Source of the DNA: Flavobacterium tibetense
GTDB lineage: Bacteria > Bacteroidota > Bacteroidia > Flavobacteriales > Flavobacteriaceae
Assembly (NCBI RefSeq): GCF_003293845.1
Contig: NZ_QLST01000006.1
Location: 119,457 to 183,456, forward strand
Direction of reading: 5' to 3'
Length of the DNA stretch: 64,000 nt
Shown here: positions 50,329 to 58,678 of the stretch, in pieces
Numbering within the stretch: position 1 is the stretch's first letter
Layout of the letters: each line of letters opens with the position of its first letter
Program-made: the position numbers and the translations under genes
Notes under the pieces: generated by a model
Databases searched by the model: none
What the model was told of the DNA's origin: nothing
What the model saw: only the letters and a program-made list of their open reading frames with translations

Positions 50329-50826
50329 ATGAAAAAAATTGTATCCTTATTAACATTGGCACTATCATTAGTCGCTTGTGCACAACCAAACGAAACAGCA
50401 TTTAAAAAAGAAGCTCTAGAAAATGTAATGCTAACTACTTCCAATGATAAAATTACGTTTCAAGAAATTCTAAAGAAATACGAAGGTCAAACGATAGTGG
50501 TAGATGTTTGGGCTTCATGGTGTTCAGATTGTATAAAAGGAATGCCAAAAGTAAAAGCACTTCAAGAAAAATATCCAGAAGCTACTTATTTGTTTATTTC
50601 AATGGACAAAACGCATGAAGCTTGGTTAGCTGGAATTGAAAAATACGAAGTTAAAGGCGAACATTACATGGCAACAGACGGCATGAAAGGAATTTTCGGG
50701 AAATCAATCAATCTAGATTGGATTCCAAGATATATGGTAGTTGACAAAGAAGGAAAAATTGCCCTTTACAAAGTAATTGAAGCCGATGATGAAAAGTTGA
50801 TTAAGACTTTGGAATCATTGAAGTAA
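50329..50826 (+). CDS. TlpA-family thioredoxin-like lipoprotein
   Basis: This 165-residue protein has a lipoprotein signal ending SLVAC (Cys17) and a thioredoxin domain with active site WCSDC (Cys65, Cys68) in VVDVWASWCSDCIKGMPK, plus WIPRYMVVDKEG carrying the cis-Pro. It should reduce or oxidise thiols in the periplasm, for example in cytochrome c maturation. It lies 60 bp after the BT_3928-type gene and likely works with it. Confidence 0.9.
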   Translation: MKKIVSLLTLALSLVACAQPNETAFKKEALENVMLTTSNDKITFQEILKKYEGQTIVVDVWASWCSDCIKGMPKVKALQEKYPEATYLFISMDKTHEAWLAGIEKYEVKGEHYMATDGMKGIFGKSINLDWIPRYMVVDKEGKIALYKVIEADDEKLIKTLESLK

Positions 50827-50863
50827 AGTCTAAAACTTAGAAAACTTAAATTGAACTTGATTT

Positions 50864-51367
50864 ATGATGCATTTAATTTGGTCAATAATAAATGGAGTAT
50901 TGACATTATACTTTTTATATCTAATTATTGGTTTTATAATTAAAGGAAAAGAAATATTCAATCCTAAGTTAAAGAAAGCTTCAATATTTATAATGGTTTT
51001 AGGAATCATTCAAATAATTTCTGCTTCAAATTCAGAAAAAAAACTGAATCGAATTCTATTAAATCAAGATAACATTAAAGAAAAAAATTCAACTATAAAA
51101 AAAGTAACACTTGAAAACAACTTCAGTTTTGAAATAATTATGCTGATTAAATATTCGATTGAAGAAGATAAATATATTCCTGTTGAAAGTTTTAGTCATT
51201 TAAATGGGTTTACTGGAGGTTTTGAGTGGGAGTTTAATTCAATAAATGTAAATAATTACAATAAGAATAAAAAAAATGAATTCAGTGTTTACGGTATTTT
51301 AAAATGGAATCTTTTTGGGATTAATATATATAGTCAACCGAAAACATTGAATGGAATTATTGAATAA
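50864..51367 (+). CDS. Orphan membrane-associated protein, unknown function
   Basis: This 167-residue protein has two N-terminal hydrophobic segments (about residues 5-26 and 40-57), then a domain rich in Asn, Lys and Ile without recognised motifs. It is AT-rich and is inserted between tlpA-like and tpiA, with a very AT-rich 94-bp gap after it. The first two codons are ATG ATG, so a start one codon later is possible. Likely a recently acquired or fast-evolving gene. Confidence 0.72.
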   Translation: MMHLIWSIINGVLTLYFLYLIIGFIIKGKEIFNPKLKKASIFIMVLGIIQIISASNSEKKLNRILLNQDNIKEKNSTIKKVTLENNFSFEIIMLIKYSIEEDKYIPVESFSHLNGFTGGFEWEFNSINVNNYNKNKKNEFSVYGILKWNLFGINIYSQPKTLNGIIE

Positions 51368-51461
51368 CATTTAGTTTATAAAAAATAATTTTAATTTTAA
51401 ATGTATTCTAAATTAGTCTATAATTACTATTAATTATATATAAAATTATATTTTAAAAATC

Positions 51462-52211
51462 ATGAGAAAAAACATAGTCGCTGGAAACTGGAAAATGCAT
51501 AAAAACCAAAAGGAAACGATTGCCTTATTGGAAGAAATTATTGCCAAAAAACCACAAACTTCAACAGAAATTGTAGTTGCGCCAACATTTGTAAACTTAG
51601 CCAAAGCTGTTGAAATTACCAATGGAACTGGAATTACCGTAGCCGCACAAAACATGCATCAGGCAGAAGGCGGCGCTTTTACAGGCGAAATTGCAGCTGG
51701 AATGTTAACTGATATTGGTATAAAAAATGTAATCTTAGGTCACAGCGAAAGACGAGCGTATTTTCATGAAACTGATGCGTTATTAGCCAATAAAGTAGAT
51801 ACCGCTTTAAAACACGAAATGCGTACAATTTTCTGTTTTGGTGAAGAATTGAAAAACCGTCAAAATAACACCCATTTCAATATTGTTGAATTCCAATTAC
51901 GCGATGCCTTATTTCATTTGAAAAAAGAAGATTGGCAATATATTGTATTGGCATACGAACCAGTTTGGGCTATTGGAACTGGAGAAACAGCTTCTCCAGA
52001 ACAAGCACAAGAAATGCATCAATTCATAAGAGAATTAATTGCCAAAGTCTATGGAAATGCAGTTGCTGAAAATGTTTCTATTTTATATGGAGGAAGCGTA
52101 AAATCAGATAACGCCAAAGAAATATTCTCAAAACCTGATGTTGATGGTGGATTAATTGGTGGTGCGGCATTAAAAGCAGATGACTTTTTGGCTATTGTAA
52201 ATGGATTTTAA
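51462..52211 (+). CDS. tpiA: Triosephosphate isomerase
   Basis: This 249-residue TIM-barrel enzyme has the substrate lysine in AGNWKMHKN (Lys11), the electrophilic His in LGHSERR, the catalytic Glu in AYEPVWAIGTGE, and the phosphate-binding loops YGGSVKSDN and GGLIGGAAL. It interconverts dihydroxyacetone phosphate and glyceraldehyde 3-phosphate in glycolysis. It is the most G/C-balanced gene in this stretch, consistent with a core gene. Confidence 0.98.
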   Translation: MRKNIVAGNWKMHKNQKETIALLEEIIAKKPQTSTEIVVAPTFVNLAKAVEITNGTGITVAAQNMHQAEGGAFTGEIAAGMLTDIGIKNVILGHSERRAYFHETDALLANKVDTALKHEMRTIFCFGEELKNRQNNTHFNIVEFQLRDALFHLKKEDWQYIVLAYEPVWAIGTGETASPEQAQEMHQFIRELIAKVYGNAVAENVSILYGGSVKSDNAKEIFSKPDVDGGLIGGAALKADDFLAIVNGF

Positions 52212-52221
52212 TGTATTCTGG

Positions 52222-52290
52222 AACACAGATGACACAGATTTAACGGATTTAAACAGATTTTTAAAATTACTTTAATTTCATTAATCTGTG
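52222..52290 (+). repeat. Interspersed ACACAGAT-family sequence after tpiA
   Basis: Words ACACAGATGACACAGATTT, AACGGATT and AAACAGATTTTT are followed by TTAATCTGTGTTCC, a partial complement that could fold back. Related words occur at 60516-60540. Non-coding. Confidence 0.6.
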
Positions 52291-52327
52291 TTCCAAAAAT
52301 AAAATTTAAAGAATTAGTCCATAAAAA

Positions 52328-52357
52328 AACGGAAACAACTTCTAAGTCATTTCCGTT
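52328..52357 (-). terminator. Terminator of the lipocalin-like lipoprotein gene
   Basis: Stem AACGGAAA / TTTCCGTT with an inner ACTT/AAGT pairing. The A-run to the left gives the T-run on the reverse strand. Confidence 0.8.
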
Positions 52358-52379
52358 ATAAATTTAGTTCTTGAAGAAT

Positions 52380-52802
52380 TTAGTTTCTAACATATACGAT
52401 AATAGCATCGTCAGCATCTTTTAATTTTAATTCTGTAAGCGTTAAATTCATGATGTCTTTTGTGGTACTTACACCTTCAACAGCTGTAGTTAAATTGTTA
52501 TGTGATCTAGAGTAAATTCCTTGTTTCGTATAGATAGCACAAGGAGCAAGCGTTGAATCATAATCACCTTCCTCAAGTGTATTGTCAGATTTAAGATCTA
52601 AGTAATCTTTATTACAACCACTTTCATTTTGAGGTGCGTCAATCAAAATTTCTTGTCCATCTACTAAAGTACCTACTTGACTCACATTCCATTTTCCAGA
52701 TAAAGGTGCAAGTGTTTCTCCTTCATTATCGTCACTATTACAAGAGATTGAAAACAAACCTAAACTTAATAATAAGGCAAATAATTTAATTCGATTTTTC
52801 AT
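52380..52802 (-). CDS. Lipocalin-like lipoprotein
   Basis: I start at the ATG at 52802, where the product begins MKNRIKLFALLLSLGLFSISC, a lipoprotein signal. The frame extends 14 codons further upstream. The mature part of about 120 residues starts with an acidic tether (NSDDNEGE), then LSGKWNVSQVGTLVDG, typical of Bacteroidota lipocalin-like domains. It probably binds a small ligand or is a surface lipoprotein. The ligand is unknown. Confidence 0.82.
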   Translation of the reverse strand: MKNRIKLFALLLSLGLFSISCNSDDNEGETLAPLSGKWNVSQVGTLVDGQEILIDAPQNESGCNKDYLDLKSDNTLEEGDYDSTLAPCAIYTKQGIYSRSHNNLTTAVEGVSTTKDIMNLTLTELKLKDADDAIIVYVRN

Positions 52803-52966
52803 TTTGATATATTTTATTGTTAGGTGTAAATTTACTCCCAACACCAGCTAGTATTGTTATACTTAAAAAGATTTAAGTTACATGATTAAACCACATAAGA
52901 ATCTGAAGTACAAATCGTAACAAGTCTTTTAAGATAATTACTTGTATAATAAATCGTTAGAAAACA

Positions 52967-52997
52967 AGAAAACTTCAGCTTATAACTGAAGTTTTCT
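52967..52997 (-). terminator. Terminator of the glycosyltransferase gene
   Basis: Perfect 12-bp stem AGAAAACTTCAG / CTGAAGTTTTCT with a 7-nt loop, 42 bp downstream of the reverse-strand glycosyltransferase stop. Confidence 0.75.
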
Positions 52998-53038
52998 AAA
53001 CAATCCAACCAAATTTATATAAAAATAACTATTCTTTT

Positions 53039-54532
53039 CTAAGTTAATTCTCTTGTTAACCAACCACTTTTCCCTGCTGTTGCAATAGCATAAGGAGTAA
53101 TCCAAAACAGCCCAAATGCAAAAAGTAGTCCATAAGAATAAGCCCAAAACGATTCACTAACCGAATATCTTTTGGCATAAAAGAAAACTTGTACAGTAGA
53201 TAAAATCAAGATGCTAAATAATGTAGCGCTAAAAAATAAAACAGGATGCGTTACAATAAAATAAATCATAAATAAAATAGCTGGATATGTCATCAGCAGT
53301 TTAAATCCTTGATCTAAAAACAACAATCGGGTTCCAAACTTAGAATCTTCTCTAAAATTTTTAAAAACATACTGAAGCATATTAATGTTTTCTCTAACAT
53401 TGCTTCTTCCCCATCGTATAAACATTTTGTACAAACCCTTATATGTTTCTGGAACATTGGTTAATACATGAGCGTTTCTTTGGAATAAAACTTTATAACC
53501 TTGTTTCAATATCATGTTGGTCATAGCTCTATCTTCCCCAATGTCTGATGCTTGTCCCATGAACTGCTGATTTATCCATTCTGGCAAACAATTGAATACC
53601 GCATCTCTTTTGTAAGCAGCCAAAGCTCCTGGTGTACACAATACTGAACCAAACATGCTTTCAGCAGAACGAACAAATTCAAAACTAAAAACAAAACTTA
53701 CGTTTAACATTTTTGGTATTAAAGCTTTACTATTGTTCAAAACTTTTACATTTCCAGCAACAGCACCACAATCCTTATTTACCACAAATGGACTTATAAG
53801 ATTGCGTAATGTATCTGGTTTTACTATTGAATCACTATCAACTGTTACAAAAACAGCACCAGTTCCCATATTAAAACCTCTATATAAAGCATGACGTTTT
53901 CCTTTATTTTCAGGTTGCTGATAAATAGATAATCTATCTCCTAATAATTCTTTTGCTTTTAACATCCATTGCCATGTATCGTCTTTACTGCCATCATCAA
54001 TAGCTAAAAGTTGTAATTTATGTGCTGGATAATCGCTATTGGCTAGACTCTTTAACGTATGCCAAACCAATTCGCCTTCATTATAGGCGGGAACAATTAC
54101 AGTACAAGTTGGTAGTAACTCATCTGAAACCGAAGGAATGGATTTATATTTAAAGTACAAATACACACTGTAAAAGAAAAAACTTAGTTTGAAAAGAATT
54201 AATAAAATAGTAATTCCTAAAAAGATTTTTCCAAAACTTGTTGCTAGTCGATTGGCATTGAATGCCTCAAAATGAGGCTGTAAATAAAACATTAAAACTG
54301 CTGCGCTAAACAAAAGTAAAAAAGTACTTATTAAAACTAATTTGGCTTTAGGATTAGCTTTGAACAATTGAAATTCCTTCCTAACTGAACCAACAATTTG
54401 GCTTAAATAATCCAACACATTTGTAACCACTCCGTTAGTGGCTTGTCCGTTTACTGGTAAAACAAAACTAAATAATTGTTCTTGTTTATTTGAAGTGTTC
54501 TTTTGGCTTACATTTTTATTTTCTATTTTCAT
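53039..54532 (-). CDS. Processive family 2 glycosyltransferase (hyaluronan/chitin synthase-like)
   Basis: This 497-residue membrane protein has two N-terminal and about three C-terminal membrane segments around a GT-A domain. The domain shows TVIVPAYNEGELVWHTL, AIDDGSKDDTW, the DxD site TVDSDS, and GEDRAMTNMIL supplying the catalytic acidic pair. The acceptor motif QxxRW appears as MFIRW, so the Gln is replaced by Met. Such enzymes polymerise and export a polysaccharide from UDP- or GDP-sugars. The product is not predictable. It has its own terminator. Confidence 0.9.
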   Translation of the reverse strand: MKIENKNVSQKNTSNKQEQLFSFVLPVNGQATNGVVTNVLDYLSQIVGSVRKEFQLFKANPKAKLVLISTFLLLFSAAVLMFYLQPHFEAFNANRLATSFGKIFLGITILLILFKLSFFFYSVYLYFKYKSIPSVSDELLPTCTVIVPAYNEGELVWHTLKSLANSDYPAHKLQLLAIDDGSKDDTWQWMLKAKELLGDRLSIYQQPENKGKRHALYRGFNMGTGAVFVTVDSDSIVKPDTLRNLISPFVVNKDCGAVAGNVKVLNNSKALIPKMLNVSFVFSFEFVRSAESMFGSVLCTPGALAAYKRDAVFNCLPEWINQQFMGQASDIGEDRAMTNMILKQGYKVLFQRNAHVLTNVPETYKGLYKMFIRWGRSNVRENINMLQYVFKNFREDSKFGTRLLFLDQGFKLLMTYPAILFMIYFIVTHPVLFFSATLFSILILSTVQVFFYAKRYSVSESFWAYSYGLLFAFGLFWITPYAIATAGKSGWLTRELT

Positions 54533-54690
54533 AAAGCTGGTTTTTAAATTCTTTTTCCGAATTATTCCACCAAGAAATAGACAAGCTCTGTACCAAAAAA
54601 ATAAAACACTGAAAACAAAGAACTTAAAGTTTTTTCAAGAAAAATAAGTGTGTAAGAATTACACAAAGTGTGAAAATAGTACTCAAAAAA

Positions 54691-54714
54691 AAACTCCGAT
54701 TTTCATCGGAGTTT
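54691..54714 (-). terminator. Terminator of rho
   Basis: Perfect 10-bp stem AAACTCCGAT / ATCGGAGTTT with a TTTC loop. An A-run on the left forms the T-run for the reverse-strand rho gene. Confidence 0.88.
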
Positions 54715-54720
54715 CTGTTT

Positions 54721-56421
54721 TTATTGATTCATTGAAATTAAGAATTCTTCGTTGTTTCGTGTTTTCTTGAAACGATCATGAATAAAGTCCATTGCTTCTA
54801 CTGGATTCATATCGGCTAGATATTTACGCATAATCCACATTCTTTGGATCGTGTTTTCATCTAATAACAAATCATCGCGACGCGTGCTTGAAGAAACCAA
54901 ATCAATTGCAGGGAAAATACGTTTGTTTGCAATTCTTCTATCCAACTGTAATTCCATGTTTCCAGTTCCTTTGAATTCTTCGAAGATAACTTCGTCCATT
55001 TTAGAACCTGTATCGGTTAATGCAGTAGCAATAATACTCAGTGAGCCTCCATTTTCAACATTACGAGCGGCTCCAAAGAAACGTTTTGGCTTTTGTAAGG
55101 CATTAGCATCTACTCCACCACTCAATACTTTTCCTGATGCAGGTTGAACGGTGTTATAAGCTCTTGCCAAACGAGTGATAGAATCTAGAAGTATTACAAC
55201 ATCATGACCACATTCTACTAATCGTTTTGCCTTTTCTAACACAATATTAGCGATTTTTACGTGTTCTTGTGGTTCTCTATCAAATGTGGATGCTACTACT
55301 TCACCTCTAACACTACGTTGCATATCTGTAACCTCTTCTGGACGTTCATCGATAAGTAAAACAATCATATAAACTTCTGGATGGTTTGCTGCAATAGCAT
55401 TGGCTATTTCTTTTAACAAAACTGTTTTACCCGTTTTTGGTTGGGCTACAATCATACCACGTTGTCCTTTACCAATTGGAGAAAATAAATCGATAATTCT
55501 TGTAGAAACGGTACTTTGTTTTTCTGCCAAATTAAATTTCTCTGTTGGGAAAACTGGCGTTAAATGTTCGAATGAAATTCTATCACGAACGACTTGCGGA
55601 TCGTGACCATTAATTTTTAATACTCGAACTAGTGGGAAATATTTTTCACCTTCTTTAGGTGGACGAACTACTCCTTTAACTGTATCACCTGTTTTTAACC
55701 CAAACAAACGAATTTGTGATTGCGAAAGATAAATATCATCAGGTGATGCCAAATAATTGTAATCCGAAGAACGTAAAAATCCATAACCGTCTGGCATCAT
55801 TTCTAAAACACCTTCACTTTCAATAATTCCATCGAACTCGTAATCCGCTTCTCTGAAATTCGGTTTCTGATTGGGATTATTCTTCTTGAAATTAGGATGA
55901 TTGGGATTGTTTTGATTGGCTTTAGGATTAGCCATTTTAACTGGTGGTGTTGAAGGAGGCGCTTGCTCTGAGGCAACTGGTGTTTCTGTTTTAGTTACTG
56001 TAGCTTCAGAACTAGTTGAAACTGGCGTATTAGAAACTTTTTTCTCTTTAAACTTTTTTGGCTCGTGCTTTTTTGGCTCTGGTTTCGTTGGCTCTTGTTT
56101 AGTTGAAACAACTTTTTCAGGTAAACTTACTGTTTCTTCAGGCAAATCTTCCAATTCTGGAAGTTCTTTGAAAACAGGTTTTTTTTCAGTTGGCGTTACC
56201 GTTTTAACTTTGGCAATTCGCGCGCGTTTCTCTTTCTGAGCCGATTCAACAGGTTCATTTTCTGTAGTTTTAACTACTTCAGGACGAGCCGCTTGAACAT
56301 CTAAAATTTGATAAACTAGTTCGTCTTTTTTTAGCGTTCTGTATTTTTTGATGTTTGCAACCTTTGCAATCTCTTGTAGGTCAGAGAGTTTCATCTCTTT
56401 TAATACTTCAATATCAAACAT
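54721..56421 (-). CDS. rho: Transcription termination factor Rho
   Basis: At 566 residues it is longer than E. coli Rho (419) because of a low-complexity Lys/Pro/Glu/Thr-rich insert at about residues 50-195 ([16 protein letters not shown] and [17 protein letters not shown] stretches). This is usual in Bacteroidota. The N-terminal SAP-like helix [22 protein letters not shown], the RNA-binding domain (DGYGFLRS), Walker A QPKTGKT and Walker [13 protein letters not shown] are intact. The Q/R-loops are also intact. It unwinds RNA hybrids to end transcription. The gene is divergent from a DUF4293 gene. Confidence 0.97.
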   Translation of the reverse strand: MFDIEVLKEMKLSDLQEIAKVANIKKYRTLKKDELVYQILDVQAARPEVVKTTENEPVESAQKEKRARIAKVKTVTPTEKKPVFKELPELEDLPEETVSLPEKVVSTKQEPTKPEPKKHEPKKFKEKKVSNTPVSTSSEATVTKTETPVASEQAPPSTPPVKMANPKANQNNPNHPNFKKNNPNQKPNFREADYEFDGIIESEGVLEMMPDGYGFLRSSDYNYLASPDDIYLSQSQIRLFGLKTGDTVKGVVRPPKEGEKYFPLVRVLKINGHDPQVVRDRISFEHLTPVFPTEKFNLAEKQSTVSTRIIDLFSPIGKGQRGMIVAQPKTGKTVLLKEIANAIAANHPEVYMIVLLIDERPEEVTDMQRSVRGEVVASTFDREPQEHVKIANIVLEKAKRLVECGHDVVILLDSITRLARAYNTVQPASGKVLSGGVDANALQKPKRFFGAARNVENGGSLSIIATALTDTGSKMDEVIFEEFKGTGNMELQLDRRIANKRIFPAIDLVSSSTRRDDLLLDENTIQRMWIMRKYLADMNPVEAMDFIHDRFKKTRNNEEFLISMNQ

Positions 56422-56575
56422 GAATGGTATAGGAATAAATTTTTAGAATAATTTTAAAAAAATGGTGAGATTTTTTTCGGGCGTTATGAATCGTAGAATG
56501 AAGTACTTACGATTATACCTTGCAATAATACGAATAAAATTAAATAAAACAATAGCTTTTTTTAAAAAGAAACTA

Positions 56576-56583
56576 TATTTTTG
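56576..56583 (+). promoter_or_regulatory. Candidate -7 box of the DUF4293 gene
   Basis: TATTTTTG fits TAnnTTTG and ends 21 nt before the ATG at 56605. Confidence 0.42.
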
Positions 56584-56604
56584 TGACATAATATAAGAAT
56601 TAAG

Positions 56605-57024
56605 ATGATTCAGCGTATACAAACATTATATTTAGCGATTTGTTTTATTGCTTCTGGTGTTTTGCCTTTTTTTGTTTCTATTTGGACAGAAAAAAATGGA
56701 GAAGAAACACAAGCTGTTTATTTTACAGAATCAACAACAGCAATGGTGTTGTTTGGATTGAGCGCTTTATTAGCTGTAATTAGTATTTTTAGTTTTAAAA
56801 AGAGACAAAATCAATTTGTTTTAAACAGATTGAACATCATATCAAACTTTATTTTACTAGGATTTTTTGTGTATCGAACACTAAACTTATCCGGAGAAGC
56901 TGTGGTTTCTGAGAAGGGTATTGGGATTACACTTCCTGCAATTTCTATCGTTTTACTTGTTTTGGCTAACAGAGCAATTAAAAAGGACGAGGATCTCGTA
57001 AAATCTGTGGATCGATTGCGATAA
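56605..57024 (+). CDS. DUF4293 family membrane protein
   Basis: This 139-residue protein begins MIQRIQTLYLAICFIASG and has four membrane helices (about residues 7-24, 45-62, 75-92, 108-125). It ends in a basic/acidic cytoplasmic tail (KKDEDLVKSVDRLR). The family is found beside rho in many Bacteroidota, which matches its divergent position here. No function is established that I know of. It ends at a clear terminator. Confidence 0.88.
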   Translation: MIQRIQTLYLAICFIASGVLPFFVSIWTEKNGEETQAVYFTESTTAMVLFGLSALLAVISIFSFKKRQNQFVLNRLNIISNFILLGFFVYRTLNLSGEAVVSEKGIGITLPAISIVLLVLANRAIKKDEDLVKSVDRLR

Positions 57025-57052
57025 ACCTAACATCTTAGTTTATTAGTGCGTT

Positions 57053-57085
57053 AAAAATCCGAATCGTAATGGTTCGGATTTTTTT
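57053..57085 (+). terminator. Terminator of the DUF4293 gene
   Basis: Stem AAAAATCCGAA / TTCGGATTTTT with a 9-nt loop containing a further weak pairing, followed by a T-run. Confidence 0.9.
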
Positions 57086-57128
57086 GTTTTATAATTTTGA
57101 TTTTGAGTGTAAATCGTTTTCAATAGCC

Positions 57129-57250
57129 TTCGACTTCGCTCAGGGTGACATCGTTAGAATTAAATTATTTTAAAGAACTCAACTCTGTCAAGTCGAGCGA
57201 AGTCGAGACTCGTTAATCAAGAAAAGTTCTCGACTCCGCTCGAACTGACA
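57129..57250. repeat. TCGACTTCGCTC-family interspersed repeat, three copies
   Basis: Three related words lie in 122 bp: TTCGACTTCGCTCAGGGTGA from 57129, its inverted form GTCAAGTCGAGCGAAGTCGA from 57187, and CTCGACTCCGCTCGAACTGA from 57229. The GC-rich words stand out in AT-rich DNA. Non-coding. Confidence 0.8.
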
Positions 57251-57252
57251 AT

Positions 57253-57287
57253 CACCCATAACCTTTCACCCATTACCTAATACCCAA
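57253..57287 (-). repeat. Period-7 array at the 3' end of the phosphodiesterase gene
   Basis: On the plus strand: CACCCAT, AACCTTT, CACCCAT, TACCTAA, TACCCAA. On the coding strand the units read NNGGGTN/NNAGGTN and begin within the last codons of the gene, crossing its stop. Confidence 0.82.
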
Positions 57288-57767
57288 TTCAATCACTTCC
57301 AATTGCTGAATCTTATCGCCATCTATTTCGAAACGCAACATCGTTCGTACTTGATGAAACCCGTGTTTTCCTGCTGCTCCGGGATTCATGTGAAGTAAAT
57401 TCAACTGCTTGTCAAATTGCACTTTTAAAATATGGGAATGACCGCAAATGAATAACTTTGGTGGATTTTCCTTTATTTCTTCCCGAATGGCAATATTATA
57501 TTTTCCTGGATAGCCACCAATATGCGTAATCCAAACATCAACTCCTTCACAAAAAAAACGATTGTTTAACGGAAACTCTTTTCTAGCTTCATGATTGTCA
57601 ATATTACCAAAAACAGCACGTAATGGCTTTAGTTTTTTTATAGTATCCGTAACCACTAAATCACCAATATCACCGGCATGCCAAACTTCATCCGCTTGGT
57701 TTACATATTTTAAAATGATAGCATCAATATGACTGTGCGTATCAGATAACAAAAGAATTTTCTTCAT
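57273..57767 (-). CDS. YfcE/MJ0936-type metallophosphodiesterase
   Basis: This 164-residue calcineurin-like phosphoesterase has all metal motifs in order: LLSDTHSH (Asp8, His10), HAGDIGD, GNIDNHE, THIGGYPG and CGHSHI, ending HMNPGAAG. The compact single-domain form hydrolyses phosphodiesters in the cytoplasm. The natural substrate is unknown. The gene is divergent from truA, and its 3' end lies in a heptad array. Confidence 0.92.
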   Translation of the reverse strand: MKKILLLSDTHSHIDAIILKYVNQADEVWHAGDIGDLVVTDTIKKLKPLRAVFGNIDNHEARKEFPLNNRFFCEGVDVWITHIGGYPGKYNIAIREEIKENPPKLFICGHSHILKVQFDKQLNLLHMNPGAAGKHGFHQVRTMLRFEIDGDKIQQLEVIELGIR

Positions 57768-57825
57768 AAGACAAAATTAAGTTTTTATTATCACAATTTG
57801 AAAGGAACATTACTACTGAATTTTG

Positions 57826-57833
57826 TAAATTTG
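57826..57833 (+). promoter_or_regulatory. Candidate -7 box of truA
   Basis: TAAATTTG fits TAnnTTTG, 53 nt before the TTG start. A TTG at 57798-57800 is 25 nt upstream, slightly beyond the usual spacing. Confidence 0.4.
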
Positions 57834-57857
57834 CAAGCTATCGAAAAAAAACAGAAA

Positions 57858-57885
57858 CCTAATTACTGAATACTGACCACTATAT
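57858..57885 (+). repeat. Period-7 array before the truA TTG start
   Basis: Four units in register: CCTAATT, ACTGAAT, ACTGACC, ACTATAT. It ends 1 nt before the TTG at 57887, as other arrays end 0-1 nt before ATG. Confidence 0.78.
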
Positions 57886-57886
57886 T

Positions 57887-58633
57887 TTGAGATATTTCAT
57901 AGAATTTGCCTACAACGGAAAAAATTACCACGGTTTTCAAAGTCAACCTGATGCAGCTTCTGTACAGGAAACTTTGGAAAAGGCACTTTCTACTTTACTA
58001 CGTGAAGCTATCGCAATTGTTGGTGCTGGAAGAACCGATGCTCGTGTTCATGCCAAACAAATGTTCGCTCATTTTGATACCGAACAACCTTTGGATAATT
58101 CCGTTTTAACCAAAAAACTCAATTCCTTTTTACCCATTGATATTGTAGTTTACCGTATTTTTGAAGTCAGTAAGGAAGCTCATGCGCGATTTGACGCTAC
58201 TAGTCGTACTTATGAATATTTTATTCATACTTATAAAGATGCGTTTATTCAAGACGGAAGTTGGTATTATTACAATTCATTAGACATAAAGTCAATGAAT
58301 GAAGCGTGTAAAATTTTATTTGAATACACGGATTTCGAATGCTTTTCCAAAGTACATACCGATGTCAACACGTTCAATTGTAAAATTACAGAAGCCTATT
58401 GGGAACAAGAGGGAAATCAATTAAAATTTACCATAACCGCTGATCGTTTTCTTCGAAATATGGTTAGAGCTATTGTAGGAACCATGGTTAACATTGGTAT
58501 AGGGAAAATTGAAGTTAATGATTTACGCTCAATCATAGAAAGCAAAAACCGAAGTCAAGCCGGATTTTCAGTTCCCGCTCACGGATTGTATTTAGTTAAA
58601 GTGAAATATCCTTTTATAGAGAATAGAGGTTAG
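57887..58633 (+). CDS. truA: tRNA pseudouridine(38-40) synthase TruA
   Basis: This 248-residue enzyme has the catalytic Asp51 in GAGRTDARVHA and the TruA N-terminus (M)RYFIEFAYNGKNYHGFQSQ, with VRAIVGTMVNIG and SRSQAGFSVPAHGL later. It isomerises uridines 38-40 of the tRNA anticodon arm. Translation must start at TTG 57887: the family's first residues follow directly and no ATG precedes them in frame. A heptad array ends 1 nt before this TTG, which supports the choice. The last codons lie in another heptad array. Confidence 0.95.
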   Translation: MRYFIEFAYNGKNYHGFQSQPDAASVQETLEKALSTLLREAIAIVGAGRTDARVHAKQMFAHFDTEQPLDNSVLTKKLNSFLPIDIVVYRIFEVSKEAHARFDATSRTYEYFIHTYKDAFIQDGSWYYYNSLDIKSMNEACKILFEYTDFECFSKVHTDVNTFNCKITEAYWEQEGNQLKFTITADRFLRNMVRAIVGTMVNIGIGKIEVNDLRSIIESKNRSQAGFSVPAHGLYLVKVKYPFIENRG

Positions 58634-58672
58634 AAGATAGATGGCAGATAACAGATAACAGATAACAGACAA
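58617..58672 (+). repeat. Period-7 array crossing the truA stop to the ABC transporter start
   Basis: Eight units in perfect register: TAGAGAA, TAGAGGT, TAGAAGA, TAGATGG, then CAGATAA three times and CAGACAA. It starts inside the truA coding sequence, includes its stop codon (TAG at 58631-58633), and ends 6 nt before the ATG at 58679. Confidence 0.92.
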
Positions 58673-58678
58673 CAATAA

